In this document: positions 25,001 through 36,851 of the stretch, piece by piece
How the letters are laid out: the number at the start of each line of letters is the position of its first letter
Numbering within the stretch: position 1 is the stretch's first letter
From: Juglans regia
Lineage: Eukaryota > Streptophyta > Magnoliopsida > Fagales > Juglandaceae
Length of the DNA: 64,000 nt
Direction of reading: 5' to 3'
Assembly (NCBI RefSeq): GCF_001411555.2
Contig: NC_049903.1
Location: 14,303,234-14,367,233 of the forward strand
The notes under the pieces: model-generated
Told to the model about the DNA's origin: nothing
The model's database searches: none
What the model saw: only the letters and a program-made list of their open reading frames with translations
Program-made: the position numbers and the translations under genes

Positions 25001-28000
25001 AAATTTTCATAGTACAGAGCTCTACTTTAATGGAGCCACATAATCAACTATCTCAGTATATTACTATTAAATGACAAGTGTAATAAAGCAACATTATCCA
25101 CTCTCCATTTGTGTTGTTATTAAATAAGAATTAAATAATACATAACATTAAGTTGGACTTATAAATCAATATATAACATATCCAATTAGATTTTACTAAT
25201 TTTTGTTTAAATTAAAATGATTAAACATAATATATTTATTAAACGAGAAAATACAGACCCCACCCAAAGAAACACTACCATACAATTTGCAATGTCCCCC
25301 TTCCAAACTTCCAATTTCAGCTACGTCCACTCCCCCTAAAGTACCAAGAACTTGCAAGGCATCTCCTTTCTCTATTAAAGACAAAAGTGCCCTAAGAATT
25401 TCTAATAATACAAAATACCCCTATTAAATTTAAATAAACTAAATGAAAAAAAAAAGTTAGAACAAAAATTGTGAATTTACCGCATAATACCTCAAGGTAT
25501 GATAACTTAGTTATATGGAGTAAATTTTATTATTCTTGTGCATTGCACAAGTCTACGAGTAGTTTTAGAAAAGTTGCAAGACACCATCTGCCACCTTCTT
25601 ATAATCAATTCGAGCTATTACATGAAGAATATCAAAGACCCCTATTAAAGCTTATCCTAATACAGTAAAAAGCGAAAGATGCAACATTAAATTCCTCTTT
25701 GAAAAACTATCAGCATGTTCCATGTAAAACATTCATCAGCCTTACAAACTAAACCTCATCAAAATCTACTACAAGGCTTAGTCTTATACCAAAATTTAAT
25801 CTTCAATAAACTCCTTTCCAAACATGATCGTTTCCAACAGTTCCAAAGATCAAAAAATAAGATTTGGCAAGGTTGAATAGGAATTTTTGCCTTCAATGGT
25901 ATGTTACGTTAGGATGACCTGAAAGCATATGGTTGTGAAGATATTGTCATGATGGTGCTCTAACAAAATGAGTCATGGGCCAAATAGCAACATTGTAGGC
26001 ATTACTACTTGGCAATGCAGCAATGTTAATGGAAACTTCTGATTAGGACCATTCATTTGAGCACTGAATTCGGCCATCCGGTTCAGAAACATTATCAACT
26101 AGACTTATCGGTAGTCAGTCAGTGAAGATGGGCTAAAGAAGCAAGCATAAAAAACTAGTCATAAATATATTTTACCACATCATGAAAAACCCAATTCATG
26201 CCGGAAGTTTGATGAGGCTAAAAGATTCGTCATAAGTATATACCAATTCCTTCACTCCAAAATTATGGTGCCATTCCAAATTTCTACACCAACCTTTTAA
26301 AATGGCGACCCTAGTTTTCCCATTGGATATTGGAAACCTATGACCAAGCCAATGAAACTCTGTCATGGACGCAGCTTGTTGAGATCTTGCCTCTGCCATA
26401 ACAGCCTGAAACCAAGACAACCAAAGAAATCATCAAGAAACCAAGACAGCCTAAATCATAAATACTCTCTCATTTAGTTGAGTTGCTGATTTTCATCACA
26501 AAAGTTATCTCCCATTTATCTCAAGGATTTCAGAGCAAATTACAGCTCTCTGCTCATCTCGGCAGAAATTGAAGGTAACCATCACTAAACTTTATTTTTT
26601 CAGGTAGATTCTTGCATCTTTGATGAAAAAATTGAAAGAAAATAAGTTGGGATGTATTTATTTTAGAATATAAAACGGTTAGTGTTCTGAATTTTGAAAA
26701 GAAAAATTTAGATGATCCCTTGATTGGTTGGCTGATGGTCAATGGTGTATATCCTTAACAAGTTAACATATTGTGGTTACGTAATGATTGCCAATGATAA
26801 CGTAAATAAGATCTGAATCTACCGGATTTGGTTCTATTAAATTGAGGGGTGAAGGGGCCTGGATGTAGAAGGATTTATTTGTACGTAAAATAGAACCAAT
26901 TTCAGATGGGATAAACGGAAAACACCATGTCCAGCAGTGTATGTTATAAATTTAGCATATTGTGGTCCCATTGTTAATCTCATTAAATATGTATGAGTAT
27001 TCCCAAATTTAGTTAGAGGTTGTCCAACTGGCCTTAAGGCAAAATTTATAACACCCCACTGGACATGGCTGGCTTTGGTTTAGGTAGGAGTATTCCCCAA
27101 CTTATTCCCATTGTAACTAATATCCATATGTTGGCTTTGGTTTAAGTTCCGAGTAATTACATCGTAAATTGAAGGAGCATTTGGTTGATGGTATTGTGAA
27201 TGCAGTAACTTCTTAATGAGATTTTATAAAATCTAGTTACTCTTGCTAATTTAAGTCCGTGCACGTTGGGTTCAAAATTTCTGCATGCTATTAAATTCTG
27301 TTTGCATGTATCTTTTTATGCTACTTTGGATATGCTATAGGAAAATGCACAAATTGTTTTTTCTATTGGCACCGGGTGTCCCCGAACAATGTCCCAACTA
27401 ATCCCGAGGGTGCACAGGCCCTCGGTAAGGAGTTATTAGCAAGTGTACCTTAGGTAATTCAAGGGAAAAATGCCCCAATCCAATGGCCCCTGGAAGCACA
27501 AATTTTTGTGAACCATATACGCTGGTCATACTTCAAATGTTCTTGTATAATCTCTTGGGATTCTATTTTGGCAGCCAAGTGATATATTTATCCATCTACT
27601 TGTGACCTTGATGTCTGTGTGGTATATTGATGCCTTTGTGCATCCATGATGTCTATATGAAATATAGATATATGTGTGATATAAACCCTCGCCATGGTAT
27701 CGTGATATCTGTGTGGTATTTTAGATGTCCTCGTACATCTATTGATGATTTCCAATGTAAGGTGGTATGGATAGTGTATGATTTTGGATCTCTCTTATAT
27801 AGCCACTTCCCAAACAACGCCTTATTGAAACTACAAAGACTATGAATACCCAGACCTCCATCAGCAATCAGACGGCAGATTTTTTTCCAGCTTACTAAGG
27901 GAATTTTGATCTCCTCTCCCAAGCCTCCCCAAAGGAAATCTCTATATAATTTTTCAATACGATTGGCCACACCAACAGGTAAAGGGAATAAAGAAAGGAA

Positions 28001-31000
28001 GTAGGTAGGAATATTAGAGAGAGTACTCTTAATAAGAGTAATCCTACCCCCTTTAGATAAGTAAATCCTTTTCCAAGTTGCCAACTTCCTCTCTATCTTC
28101 TCGATCACTCCATCCCAAATGTGTTTGGCCTTAAAAGATGCCCCTAACGGTAATCCCAAGTATTTTATGGGCAGCAAAGTAACTTTACACCCCAGAAATT
28201 CAGCCAAGTGATGAATATTATGAACCTCTCCCACCGGTACCAATTCCGATTTACTTAAGTTCACTTTTAATCCCGAGATGGCTTGAAAACATAGCAGGAC
28301 AGCCCTCAAAATTTGAATTTGTTCCCCAACAGCCTCACAAAAAATGAGAGTATCATCAGCGAAGAGCAAGTGTGATATGATAGAGGGGCCACGAGGGGGG
28401 TGATTGATCGCAAGTATGGTAGTGATTGGGGAGGATGGTGTACCATGGAGAGTATGGATTCGTATGGAGTGAGTCTATGGAAGTTTATTAGGAAAGGTTG
28501 GGGTCGCTTCCTAAAACAAGTTAACTTCTCGGTTGGTGATGGCTCAAAAATCAGATTTTGGTCTGATGTTTGGTGTGGGGATATTGAATTGTTTCGAGCA
28601 TTTCCGGCTGTTTTCAGGTTGGCAACTAATAAGCAAGCTTCAGTTTCCGACGTGATGGTATCTTCCAATGGAGTGGTGCTTTGGGATGTAGGCTTCTCCA
28701 GATCTGTCCAGGATTGGGAAGTAGAGGAGGTTACTGAATTTTTTAGACAGTTGCATTCAGTGGTGTTAAGAAGACAGGGCAGGGACCAACTTTGTTGGAA
28801 TCAAACAGCCTCCAAGAAGTTTTCAGTTCGGTCTTATTATAAAGTGATACTTAATCAACACCATATTGGCTTTCCTTGGAAGAGGATTTGGAAGGCTCAT
28901 GTTCCGTCAAGGGTGGCTTTTTTTGTATGGACAGCAGCAATAGGGAATATTCAGACTATTGACAACCTGAGGAAGCGTAGAATGATTGTTGTGGATTGGT
29001 GCTTTATGTGCAAGAAAGAAGCGGAATCAGCAAACCACCTACTACTTCATTGTGAAATGGCTAAAGTGCTATGGGATGGTGTGTTTGGAAAGGTTGGGCT
29101 GTGCTGGGTTATGCCAGAAGCAGTGGTCGATTTCCTAACATGCTGGACTAACTTTCAAATGCATACTTGTCCCCAAGTGGCAGCTGCTTGGAAAATGCTG
29201 CCTTTGTATATTATGTGGTGTATTTGGTGGGAGAGAAATGAGCGGTGCTTTAATGATCGGGAACGCAATAGAGATGCATTTTGGAAGTTTTTTTTAAGCA
29301 CTCTTATTAGCTGGTTCTCTGCTATTGTACTGACGGGAGGGGATGTAAACGCGTTCTTGTCTTCGTTTTTTCTAAGTTCTAGAATGTATTAGGTGTTTCT
29401 TGTATATACTCCCTGTGTACTCGGGCTATGCCTATTACATTGTTATTAATAAAGTTATTACTTATAAAAAAAAAAGAATATAGATATCATTAAAATTATC
29501 ATTTTCCCAACCCCATTAATTATGTTACTAAGCGCATGGTAGTTCACTTTTTGTATTTCTTACTCTTTCAGAGAATTCATCTACTTGAGGTTTTTGAATA
29601 GGGTGTTATCAAATTGTTCAGCAAGGTGGAGCTGCTATGTGACGACTCGAGGGTTTAGATAACTAATGATTTTATTTTTTATCACCTAAATATCGTTATG
29701 TTATTATTGAAGTCACTAAATTGTAACACTCAAATGAAAGGCCCAAACGACATAGCCTATACTCCCAAAATGACTAGTCAATAATACAATTGGAGCCTCA
29801 TTGAAACCTTATAAAGAGCAAGAACTTCTCATTCCCAAGCAATTTGGGATCTCATTCACCACCTACCCTTATCCTCATCATATGAGGTATCACAATCTTC
29901 CACCCTTAAATTCCCGACGTCCTCATCGAGCCTGTCCGTTGTAGGTAACACGAATCAAGTCCCATATTTTTGGTTAGGATAGGCTCTGATACCATTTGTA
30001 ACGCCCCAATGGAAGACCCAAACCATATGGCCTATACTCCAAAAGAACTAATCAATAATACAATTGGAGCCTCATTGAAACCTTATAAAGAGCAAGAACT
30101 TCTCATTCCTAAGCAATGTGTGATCTCATTCACCACCTACCCTTATCCTTATCATATGAGGTATCACACGAATTGTGCTTTGGATTTATGTTATGTTATT
30201 GGATTATAGTTGCTCTAACAAATTCTTTGGGAAGTATCATATTGGAGTATTTAACTTTATTTGAGTGTTGTTGAGAATATTTGCATTGAAATTATCGCTT
30301 GAGAAATTTGTAAACAAAGCAAAGGTCAATATTTCGAACGAGACTCCATCCGTTGTAAAGTTGAGGCGTTACAGTTTATCCCACAAAATCAAAACCAAGT
30401 AGCCCTTGCTATCGTTGCAAACAGGTTGGGAGTGGTTGGGTTAGGTCTTACTTCCATTCTTGAAGCATGAAAAAAATGGAAGTTTTCATACTAATAGTTA
30501 GAATCATAAGTTCTAAGTCAAACCAGATCATGCTAATCTCCCTCCCAATTAGTTAACAGGATTTTGATGTCATGTTACTGTAAATTATTTCTTACAACTC
30601 CTAAGAATGAGAAACTGGAAGTGACTAAGTTCAATTTTCTGAAACATCAACAAAATAGAACCATGTACATCAAGTCCTTTAGTTGAATTTAACTAAAACA
30701 GGATCACTGCCCACTAGAAAACTCAAGTTGGGAGTACTCTACAAAAGCCCAGGGAAGATGCTTAGAAACACATTATTCGAAGCAGTTTCACAAAGACAGA
30801 CATGTTGGATCAACTTATTGACCAAAAGAAAGATATATGCATCATGCAGGAATTACCTTTGAAGAGAATAAAACTCACCTCCAATTTAGCTTTGAAAAGG
30901 TCCAGGGCAGGACCTTCCATCTCATCAATTTGCAGAAGTTCGGATGCCTGTAGATTTGATTCGCCTATTTTGTGTAGGCAGTAACGAATACTAGGCTCTA

Positions 31001-32943
31001 GCTCCTCAACACGCTCTCGACACAAAACTTGATTCTCTAGGTCTCCATATTTGCCTAGTTGCTCGTAAACAGCCCTATAATAAGATTATTATTTAGGATA
31101 ACTAGCCACATGTCCATCATTGCAACCAGAATATGAATGGTATAAAACTTGTGATCGACTTAAGGTATCCCCAAGGTAAAGTTTAGCTCGGCATCAATTT
31201 ATTCCACGTTAAAACCATAATTTATTGAATGAATTTTGAGGAATAAACTAGTTTTTGACAACAAAGTAGCAATAGTAAATGTTAGCTATACATTTCTGAC
31301 AACAAAATAGCAATAGTAGATGTTTGTATATTTATATAGACAAGGATGCACCTGGCACTTTTGAAATTCATCAATGCCATGTCCCAGTTCTGATCTCGTT
31401 CAAACAGCAAGTTCCCTTTCATATAGGAGGCATAAGCCTACATCCCACAAAATTAAACTTAGCAAATGAAAATGGAATAATTCATGAAGCACTTGGTTAG
31501 AACAAGATAGTTCTCAAACATAGTCCATAAACCGGGCAACAATTAGAAGATGGAGAGAACATGGCAACCAATTATACACAAATGGGCAGGCAAAGCATAT
31601 AGTTTTGAATTCCTACATGCCCCAACACATAATACTCACATCAGCATGACATTTTCAAATCTTTTTTTTCTCTTTCTAAAATTTGTCAGCTTTTAATTGC
31701 TCACAAGAAACCTATTGTGGAAGCTCGACAATGAAAATATACTATGGACAGACCTCGGATTCTAATGAAGTTCTGGAATCTCCCTTGATTGCACACAAAT
31801 GAGAAAACAACGTAGCCCATTTAACTGCCTTCCTCAGCCTACCAATCAAATAGATGCGCTGACGAGCAGTTGGACCATCTGGAAGCTGTCTCTTCTCCAT
31901 GGCATGGCTCCATGCTCTCTCCGCCGTATAAAGAACGAGATGAAGAAACCTATTTGAATCCAAATACTGTAAACAGTTAAACTTAGAAGGTCAATAAAAC
32001 AATGACAGTCCCTAATGTTTAGAGCAGCCCAATCCCCAAAAAAAAGTTGTTTTTGAGTCAACAAAGTAAGCAAATACCAATTTCATCTACGTTGTTTGAT
32101 ATTAGCTTAGCAAGCAACCACCATCAGCCGACTACATTGATTTATGTACAGAACAATTCCATAAGCATAGTCTCAAACAACTTAATTTATCCAAATAGTC
32201 ATATTAAAGTCGCTTAAATGTTAATGATTCGGTTTTAAAAATTAAATTCCTTCTTGTTGCATACTTCTACTCATCTCAACAAACAATAGAAAAGATTTAA
32301 AAAAAATAACAAATTTAGAAAAGAAATCATTTAAAGCATGTGAAGTCATATAAACTTGGTTTGACGGGACAACCGATGCACACCTGACTTCAGTCACGTT
32401 TGATTCAGTTACGGCTCTCCGCGTGTATTTACCACGACCATGGGTGAATTTGAGTGATTTATACAACCTCCTCAAACGTGCGGTGCAATACCTTCTGAAA
32501 ATCAAAAGTATCACTTTCGTTACCAACTATACGGGATCAATTAGTGAGAAAACTAATTAAACAAATTAAAAAAAAATATTGGCATAAACAACCAAAATGC
32601 ATAATTAAATAAGTTTAAAATGAATGTACCGATAGCGAGTATAATCGCCGTGCCGCAATCCATGCTGCATCTGAGCTGATTTCAACAACTGCAACACTGA
32701 ACAATACAATTCATATAGGTTCAGAAATTTGATAATACGCTATTATGCGAATGGTTGTAGAGAAAATCATGGAAAATGAAAGAAAAAAATAAAATTTCGG
32801 ACGTGATAATAATAAATTTGTTGATTAATAATGAAATAAAAGTACCTAAAACGCAAAGAGAAGAACATACCGTTGATTGAGAATTTGGGGCTGACTTGAT
32901 CGGGAGCATTGGGCTTTGGATGGTCTATTTCCATAGTCAACAT
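22006..32943 (-). CDS. SRP68: Signal recognition particle subunit SRP68, 13 coding exons
   Basis: Cytosolic SRP subunit. With SRP72 it binds the SRP RNA in the S domain and helps target ribosomes making secretory proteins to the ER. Coding exons in order: 32943-32871, 32696-32630, 32494-32384, 31949-31754, 31437-31352, 31074-30879, 26405-26294, 24873-24746, 24560-24354, 24223-24114, 23220-23091, 22885-22739, 22227-22006. All have GT-AG borders, phases agree, and the sum is 1785 nt (594 residues), close to plant SRP68. Diagnostic blocks include the basic RNA-binding [96 protein letters not shown] and [20 protein letters not shown], ending [13 protein letters not shown] chose the ATG at 32943 (MLTMEID). 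An upstream in-frame ATG at 33180 would add 79 residues of low-complexity sequence. Intron 6 is about 4.5 kb and holds transposons. No frameshift or stop is seen, so the gene is probably functional. Confidence 0.95.
23639..24009 (-). mobile_element. Solo-LTR candidate in SRP68 intron 10
   Basis: On the minus strand it begins TGTAACACCCCCATCCAGTA and ends GGTCTGGATGTTAG. It is flanked by ATCAAT on both sides (23633-23638 and 24010-24015, plus strand). Part of it (about 23895-24000) matches 51207-51300 in the opposite orientation, so it is a dispersed repeat. No internal retroelement genes are present. The exact end bases and TSD length are uncertain. Confidence 0.55.
25236..25390. repeat. Possible short repeat in SRP68 intron 7
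   Basis: A C-rich block (CAGACCCCACCCAAAGAAAC, GTCCACTCCCCCTAAAGTAC) that stands out from the AT-rich intron. It has the look of a non-coding repeat, but no ends could be fixed. Confidence 0.25.
27790..28395 (-). pseudogene. LINE reverse transcriptase, C-terminal part (inverted piece)
   Basis: The minus-strand open frame carries the catalytic RT motif FADDTLIF, then [36 protein letters not shown], the thumb-region [20 protein letters not shown] and [25 protein letters not shown] (quoted in part). It ends after [11 protein letters not shown]. This is a plant L1-type non-LTR reverse transcriptase lacking the endonuclease and the N-terminal RT blocks. The frame is open for about 200 codons, so the copy is not old, but the fragment cannot be functional. 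Confidence 0.85.
28401..29392 (+). pseudogene. LINE 3' coding region with zf-RVT domain
   Basis: The frame is open for about 330 codons. It starts at [18 protein letters not shown] and continues through [11 protein letters not shown], then the zf-RVT zinc-binding region ([40 protein letters not shown]) and [14 protein letters not shown], typical of the C-terminus of plant LINE ORF2. It ends at a TAG at 29390, followed by a 3' UTR with CTCCCTGTGTACTCGGGCTA and a poly-A tail. The N-terminal partner is inverted just upstream. Confidence 0.85.
29722..30168 (-). mobile_element. TRIM retrotransposon, complete, in SRP68 intron 6
   Basis: Two direct repeats, 29722-29894 (173 bp) and 29997-30168 (172 bp), match at about nine bases in ten by eye and flank 102 bp. 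Read on the minus strand each LTR begins TGTGATACC and ends GTTACA. Two bases inside the upstream LTR is TGGTATCAGAGCCT (29994-29981), the primer-binding site complementary to initiator methionine tRNA. Just before the downstream LTR is the purine tract AAGGGTGGAAGAT. There is no coding capacity, as expected for a terminal-repeat retrotransposon in miniature. No perfect 5-bp target duplication is seen (TAAAT against CGAAT). Confidence 0.85.
30169..30878. other. Rest of SRP68 intron 6
   Basis: Ordinary intron sequence. I see no gene or clear element in it. Confidence 0.5.
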
Positions 32944-33200
32944 TTCGATCTGCTTCCCAACAAGCTCTAGAAAAAAATGAGAGAGTGAAGGGGGACGGAG
33001 AGAGAGGAGAGAAGAGAGAGAGTGCGACAGGGTGACGAAGAGAGAGAGGCGGACGAGCAGATTTACCGGTAGCTCTGCAAGGCTTGGGCTGCGGCGGTCA
33101 GCAACAGAGAGATGGCTGAGAGAGATGAGGGGCGTGCGGCGCAGGAGGGGAAGAAGCCTTGATTTTAACGCACTCAGCACACCCTCCTCCGTGTCAGCAT
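32944..33200 (-). promoter_or_regulatory. SRP68 5' leader, CT-rich
   Basis: On the minus strand this region is rich in CTCTCTCTC and CTTCTCTCC runs (about 32995-33055), a common feature of plant 5' UTRs and core promoters. It contains the upstream in-frame ATG at 33180. The transcription start is not visible from sequence. Confidence 0.45.
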
Positions 33201-33229
33201 ATTTGAAATGCCGATTTTGCCCTCACATG

Positions 33230-33420
33230 CGTCCGTTTGATTTATGAGATGAATCGAAATGATTTATAAATAATAGTGAGATTGTTAAATTGAATTGAAT
33301 TGAGTTGAATTGAGATCAGATAAGATGATTTTTCAAAATTTTATGTGTTTGGATTGAAAGTGAGATAAGATGGTTTTAACTTTTTAGAGATGAGATAGAT
33401 GTGGATGTTATAAATTATTG
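33230..33420. mobile_element. GAGATGAG-type MITE remnant just upstream of SRP68
   Basis: GTCCGTTTGATTTATGAGAT and GTGTTTGGATTGAAAGTGAG resemble the ends of the abundant Tourist-like family. They sit within about 250 bp of the SRP68 leader. Confidence 0.4.
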
Positions 33421-34095
33421 TATAGTATTTATAATGATTTTGTTTTATTTATAAATATATTTATAAATAATTAATAATAATTTATAAATTACCTATCCAA
33501 ATTTTATTTTTTATAATATATTTCATAATAATATTATAAAATGACAATATTTTTTTCCAATCAAATTATTTAGTAAAATATCAAATGAAAATATTAATTA
33601 TTTCCAAAATTGTTAAATAATTATTATATATATATAATATTTTTTTATAAATAAATTGTACTTAAAATTATTTTCCATTTTCAAATACTAATGGTCATTT
33701 TGCCCAGCTTTTGACCGTTTCGATTATGGTCAATGATAATAAATTAGATAAAAATTATATCATTAACTTAAAAAATCACATTATTTTATAATTTTATTAT
33801 TATAAAAATTACATATGGACCAATCATTTATTAAAATAAATCTACATATGGACCTTGTAAAATCAGCGACGCTAATTTGTAAAGAAATTTGCTACAAACT
33901 TTTCCATGTACGTAAATAAGTAATCTATCGCGACACCCATACTAAAATCAAATTGTTTGTATGATATATCATCAAAATTTTAAAACAAATTTTACATAAA
34001 TCACAGATAAATTCAAAATGTACTTACAAAATTGTAATAAGTTTGAATAAGCAAACTACATCCTTACAATCCAAATATTTATTATATACATGTCA
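33421..34095. other. AT-rich intergenic stretch
   Basis: Long A/T runs. Nothing recognisable. Confidence 0.5.
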
Positions 34096-36705
34096 TCATG
34101 AGTAACTTACCATTGAATCACCACCCCCGTCTGCCCACATAGAAATGACAATGTCATCCATAATTGCAGCCATAGCTCGGGCTGATTTCACGGTCATGTC
34201 AGGATGACGTGCTGAAGCTTCAGCTTCACCAACTGCACGACCTCTTGGACTAAGCTGTGTGGTTCTCCAATAGCCGAACAAGAAGTCGTTCAACGTCTTC
34301 ATTCTAATAAAATTGTGTAACGTACAACATGCAGTGATTAGAAGCCCTTGTGTCCCAACTGAATACGCGGGTATGAGTATTTAAATTCTAAATCATGACT
34401 TCAAGACCCAAATGTACATTTTATTACGTTACGAATGGTTGAATGACGATGATTAAAATAATCCTTATATCTAGGCCTGCACACCGACCCGTTCAAGCCA
34501 AATTTTGGTCCGAACCGACTTGACCCGCGCTAAAAGACGCGCGAACTCGAACCTATCCGACCCGTGAAAATCGGGTCGGGTCGAAACCGTGCTGCTTCTC
34601 TTCGTTCGTTCCAATGGAGGGCAAAAAGCGTGGACGATGACATTTTTCTCTTTTCCCTAACGCAGGAGACAACCCAGGTATCCGTAGCGGAAATCAAACG
34701 TAGAGAATCAAGATCTCGGGTCTAGGCATAAATGAGATTTCTCTAGGGGCTTTATTAAACTTTATGGGATGATCAGTACAAAACAAAGTAAAAGAAAAAA
34801 AAGCCTTTTTGCTAGAAAACATCCACTGACCCATTTAGTGAAGTAGGAAGGAAGATGATTCCAATTAAATAATGCGAATACAGAACATGGAAGGCAAAGC
34901 ATGGCCTAAATGATTGAACAAACTGGGCAAGAACACCAGAAAGAGCAGCACCCAAAGCCCAGCCAGTGCTCCTCCTCTATGAGGCCGGTACTGAAGCCTC
35001 ACCATCTCCAATCGGTTTCTAAGATCAGATCAGAAACTGAGTTTTCTTTGCTTCACTGTAAAAATCATAAAGCCCGCTCCACAAAAATGAATGGAGGAAG
35101 TGAACGGATAAGAGTTGTACGGGCATTAATAGCTACTTATGTAACCTTCAGTATCTTCTGTCTACAACGTGTGAAGTAGGGGAGAGAGAGAGAGAGAGAG
35201 AGTAAAGCTTCAAAGACACGTTGCCTATTCCACCAAATGCATTATGGGATATTGAACAAAAGCATTAAAAACCACTGCAGCGAAAGCATTAATGGAGGTA
35301 AAAAAGAGTGCAAGTTGCTTGTCGTTTATAGAATAAAGAAAGTGATTGATGGAGGGAGGATTTATGCTGATTTTGTAAAAAAGATAAAAAAAAATATTAG
35401 TGAATGAGAATCTTGCGGTTTCTTCGGTTTCGACCGACATAATACATTGTCAACCCGTTGTTATATTTAACCCGATGAATCCGACTTTTGTCGAACGGGC
35501 CAATAACGGGTCTTGCGGACGGATCGGTTTAAGGCTTTTTATGCACAGGCCTACTTATATCCCATAAATTCTCGCTGACCCTAATGGTCACTTCTATGAT
35601 ATCTTTCTCTTGGATAAGGGGCATAAATCTTCGAGTACATGGGAACGCTGAATCGACTAGATAATAATAATATGTTAACACATAAACAACAAAAAAATAG
35701 TTACTTACCAACCATTCCCAGAGATGTAACAAAATACATATTAAGACAAATAATTTTTTAACAAAAACAATTAAATAATATTATATGTTCACCATCTAGA
35801 GGCCATGGAAATTGATTGCGAGCTTGACTCAATGCATCAATGAATATGCGTACATCATGCGTGATTCCCTTCCAACCAGTATATAGAAATATGAATTTCA
35901 TATCTAAGTCACATACACACAAGACGTTTTGGGCAACTCGCCCATGCCGATTGCGAAATGCCTCACGTACCTCCTTAGGTACAATGGCGTCGATAATGGT
36001 CTCATCAATCGCACCAATGCATCGCTACAAACAAATTATCCATCTTATTATGCTTGCATACGTTCAAATAATTAATTTAAGCAAAACTACTGCATAATCA
36101 AAATTATAATTTATTATGTATGATAAAGTACTTACCTCAAACCAAGGATAATTTCTCGAGTTGGCTACGATTGTTGGGTGCACTCCGGATGTGTGTGTTG
36201 GGTGAATAAGATGTGTCTCAAGCCTACACAAGAGGGCCCATGTGACTTCCCTTACGTGCCAGTTAATAGTTTTCTGTTGAATGTTGAAACCATTGAGCCA
36301 TAATGCGTTGTTCTTCTTCAAGCACCACTACCGAACTGAACATGCCTACTTGTTCCTCGAATGATCACCCCTTTTCTAGTATCCCTCAAAACTCTTTGTT
36401 ATGTAACAAGCCGCATAATGCGCGGCAGGCACCAACCTTCATTCTGAATAACTAGTGACAATTCGTCGGATTTCCATTTAAAACTTTCAAAATATATTGA
36501 TGTCCTCGAGGCCAATATTATGTTGTTGCTATCTAAGAATCTGTTGCTCTCAAATATCGAGATTCCCAAAGATGTCCATGATCTCAATCGTGTCTTTTGC
36601 AAATTCATCACTAATATCAGTCGCACCCCCATCAGGGAAGATGTCGTACACATTGAGGTTCGCGTCCATCGAGGAGGTTCCAATTGACTAATTCGCATCA
36701 TCCAT
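34096..36705 (-). pseudogene. PIF/Harbinger transposase (DDE_Tnp_4), broken
   Basis: Minus-strand pieces in the expected order. An acidic N-terminus starts near 36705 (NVYDIFPDGGATDISDEFAK). NWHVREVTWALL and SRNYPWFE follow, with a GT donor near 36134. Next is an exon beginning RCIGAIDETIIDAIVPKEVR, with the first catalytic D in GAIDET, then CDLDMKFIFLYTGWKGITHD with the second D. YYLVDSAFPCTRRFMPLIQE follows, then the NHRHSTIRNVIKCTFG helix, and finally GLLITACCTLHNFIRMKTLN through to SMWADGGGDS. The gene is dead: there is a TAG five codons in (probably from CAG), a TGA after the first acidic block, a frameshift between the RHS block and the C-terminus, and a 1.08-kb hAT insertion at 34472-35553. 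Confidence 0.8.
34472..35553. mobile_element. Non-autonomous hAT element nested in the Harbinger transposase
   Basis: Flanked by a perfect 8-bp duplication CTTATATC (34464-34471 and 35554-35561). The left end TAGGCCTGCACACC and the right end (reverse strand) TAGGCCTGTGCATA form a short terminal inverted repeat. Subterminal GACCCG/CGGGTC motifs are at both sides. Eight-bp TSDs and TAGG-type ends identify the hAT superfamily. The 1082-bp interior encodes no transposase. Removing it rejoins the interrupted Harbinger frame. Confidence 0.88.
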
Positions 36706-36851
36706 GTTATGGTAGGGGTGCTAACCGCATGGTGCGGGACCATCAGGGAAGATGTCGTACGCATCGTGGTTTGCGTCCATCAAGGAGGTTCCCGCTGACC
36801 AATTCGCATCATCCATGTTATGGTAGGGGTGCTATCCGCATGGTGCGGGGT
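36630..36851. repeat. 111-bp tandem duplication spanning transposase start and hAT end
   Basis: The units 36630-36740 and 36741-36851 both contain ATCAGGGAAGATGTCGTAC, the CATCATCCATGTTATGG insertion site and the first ~28 bp of the hAT element (TAGGGGTGCT, CGCATGGTGCGGG). The duplication therefore happened after the hAT insertion. The units differ at about ten positions by eye. Confidence 0.75.

Larger units (their letters stand above)
27672..29476. mobile_element. 5'-truncated LINE with internal inversion (twin-priming form) in SRP68 intron 6
   Basis: The 3' half is on the plus strand (28401 to a poly-A run at 29466-29475). The preceding reverse-transcriptase part is on the minus strand (about 28395 down to 27790). 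The parental order would be RT C-terminus, then [13 protein letters not shown], then the zinc-knuckle region. The two pieces therefore come from nearly adjacent parts of one element, joined head to head. The 11-bp word AATATAGATAT flanks the whole segment (27661-27671 and 29477-29487) and is a candidate target duplication. The 27672-27790 part is not recognisably LINE, so the left border is uncertain. Confidence 0.75.
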
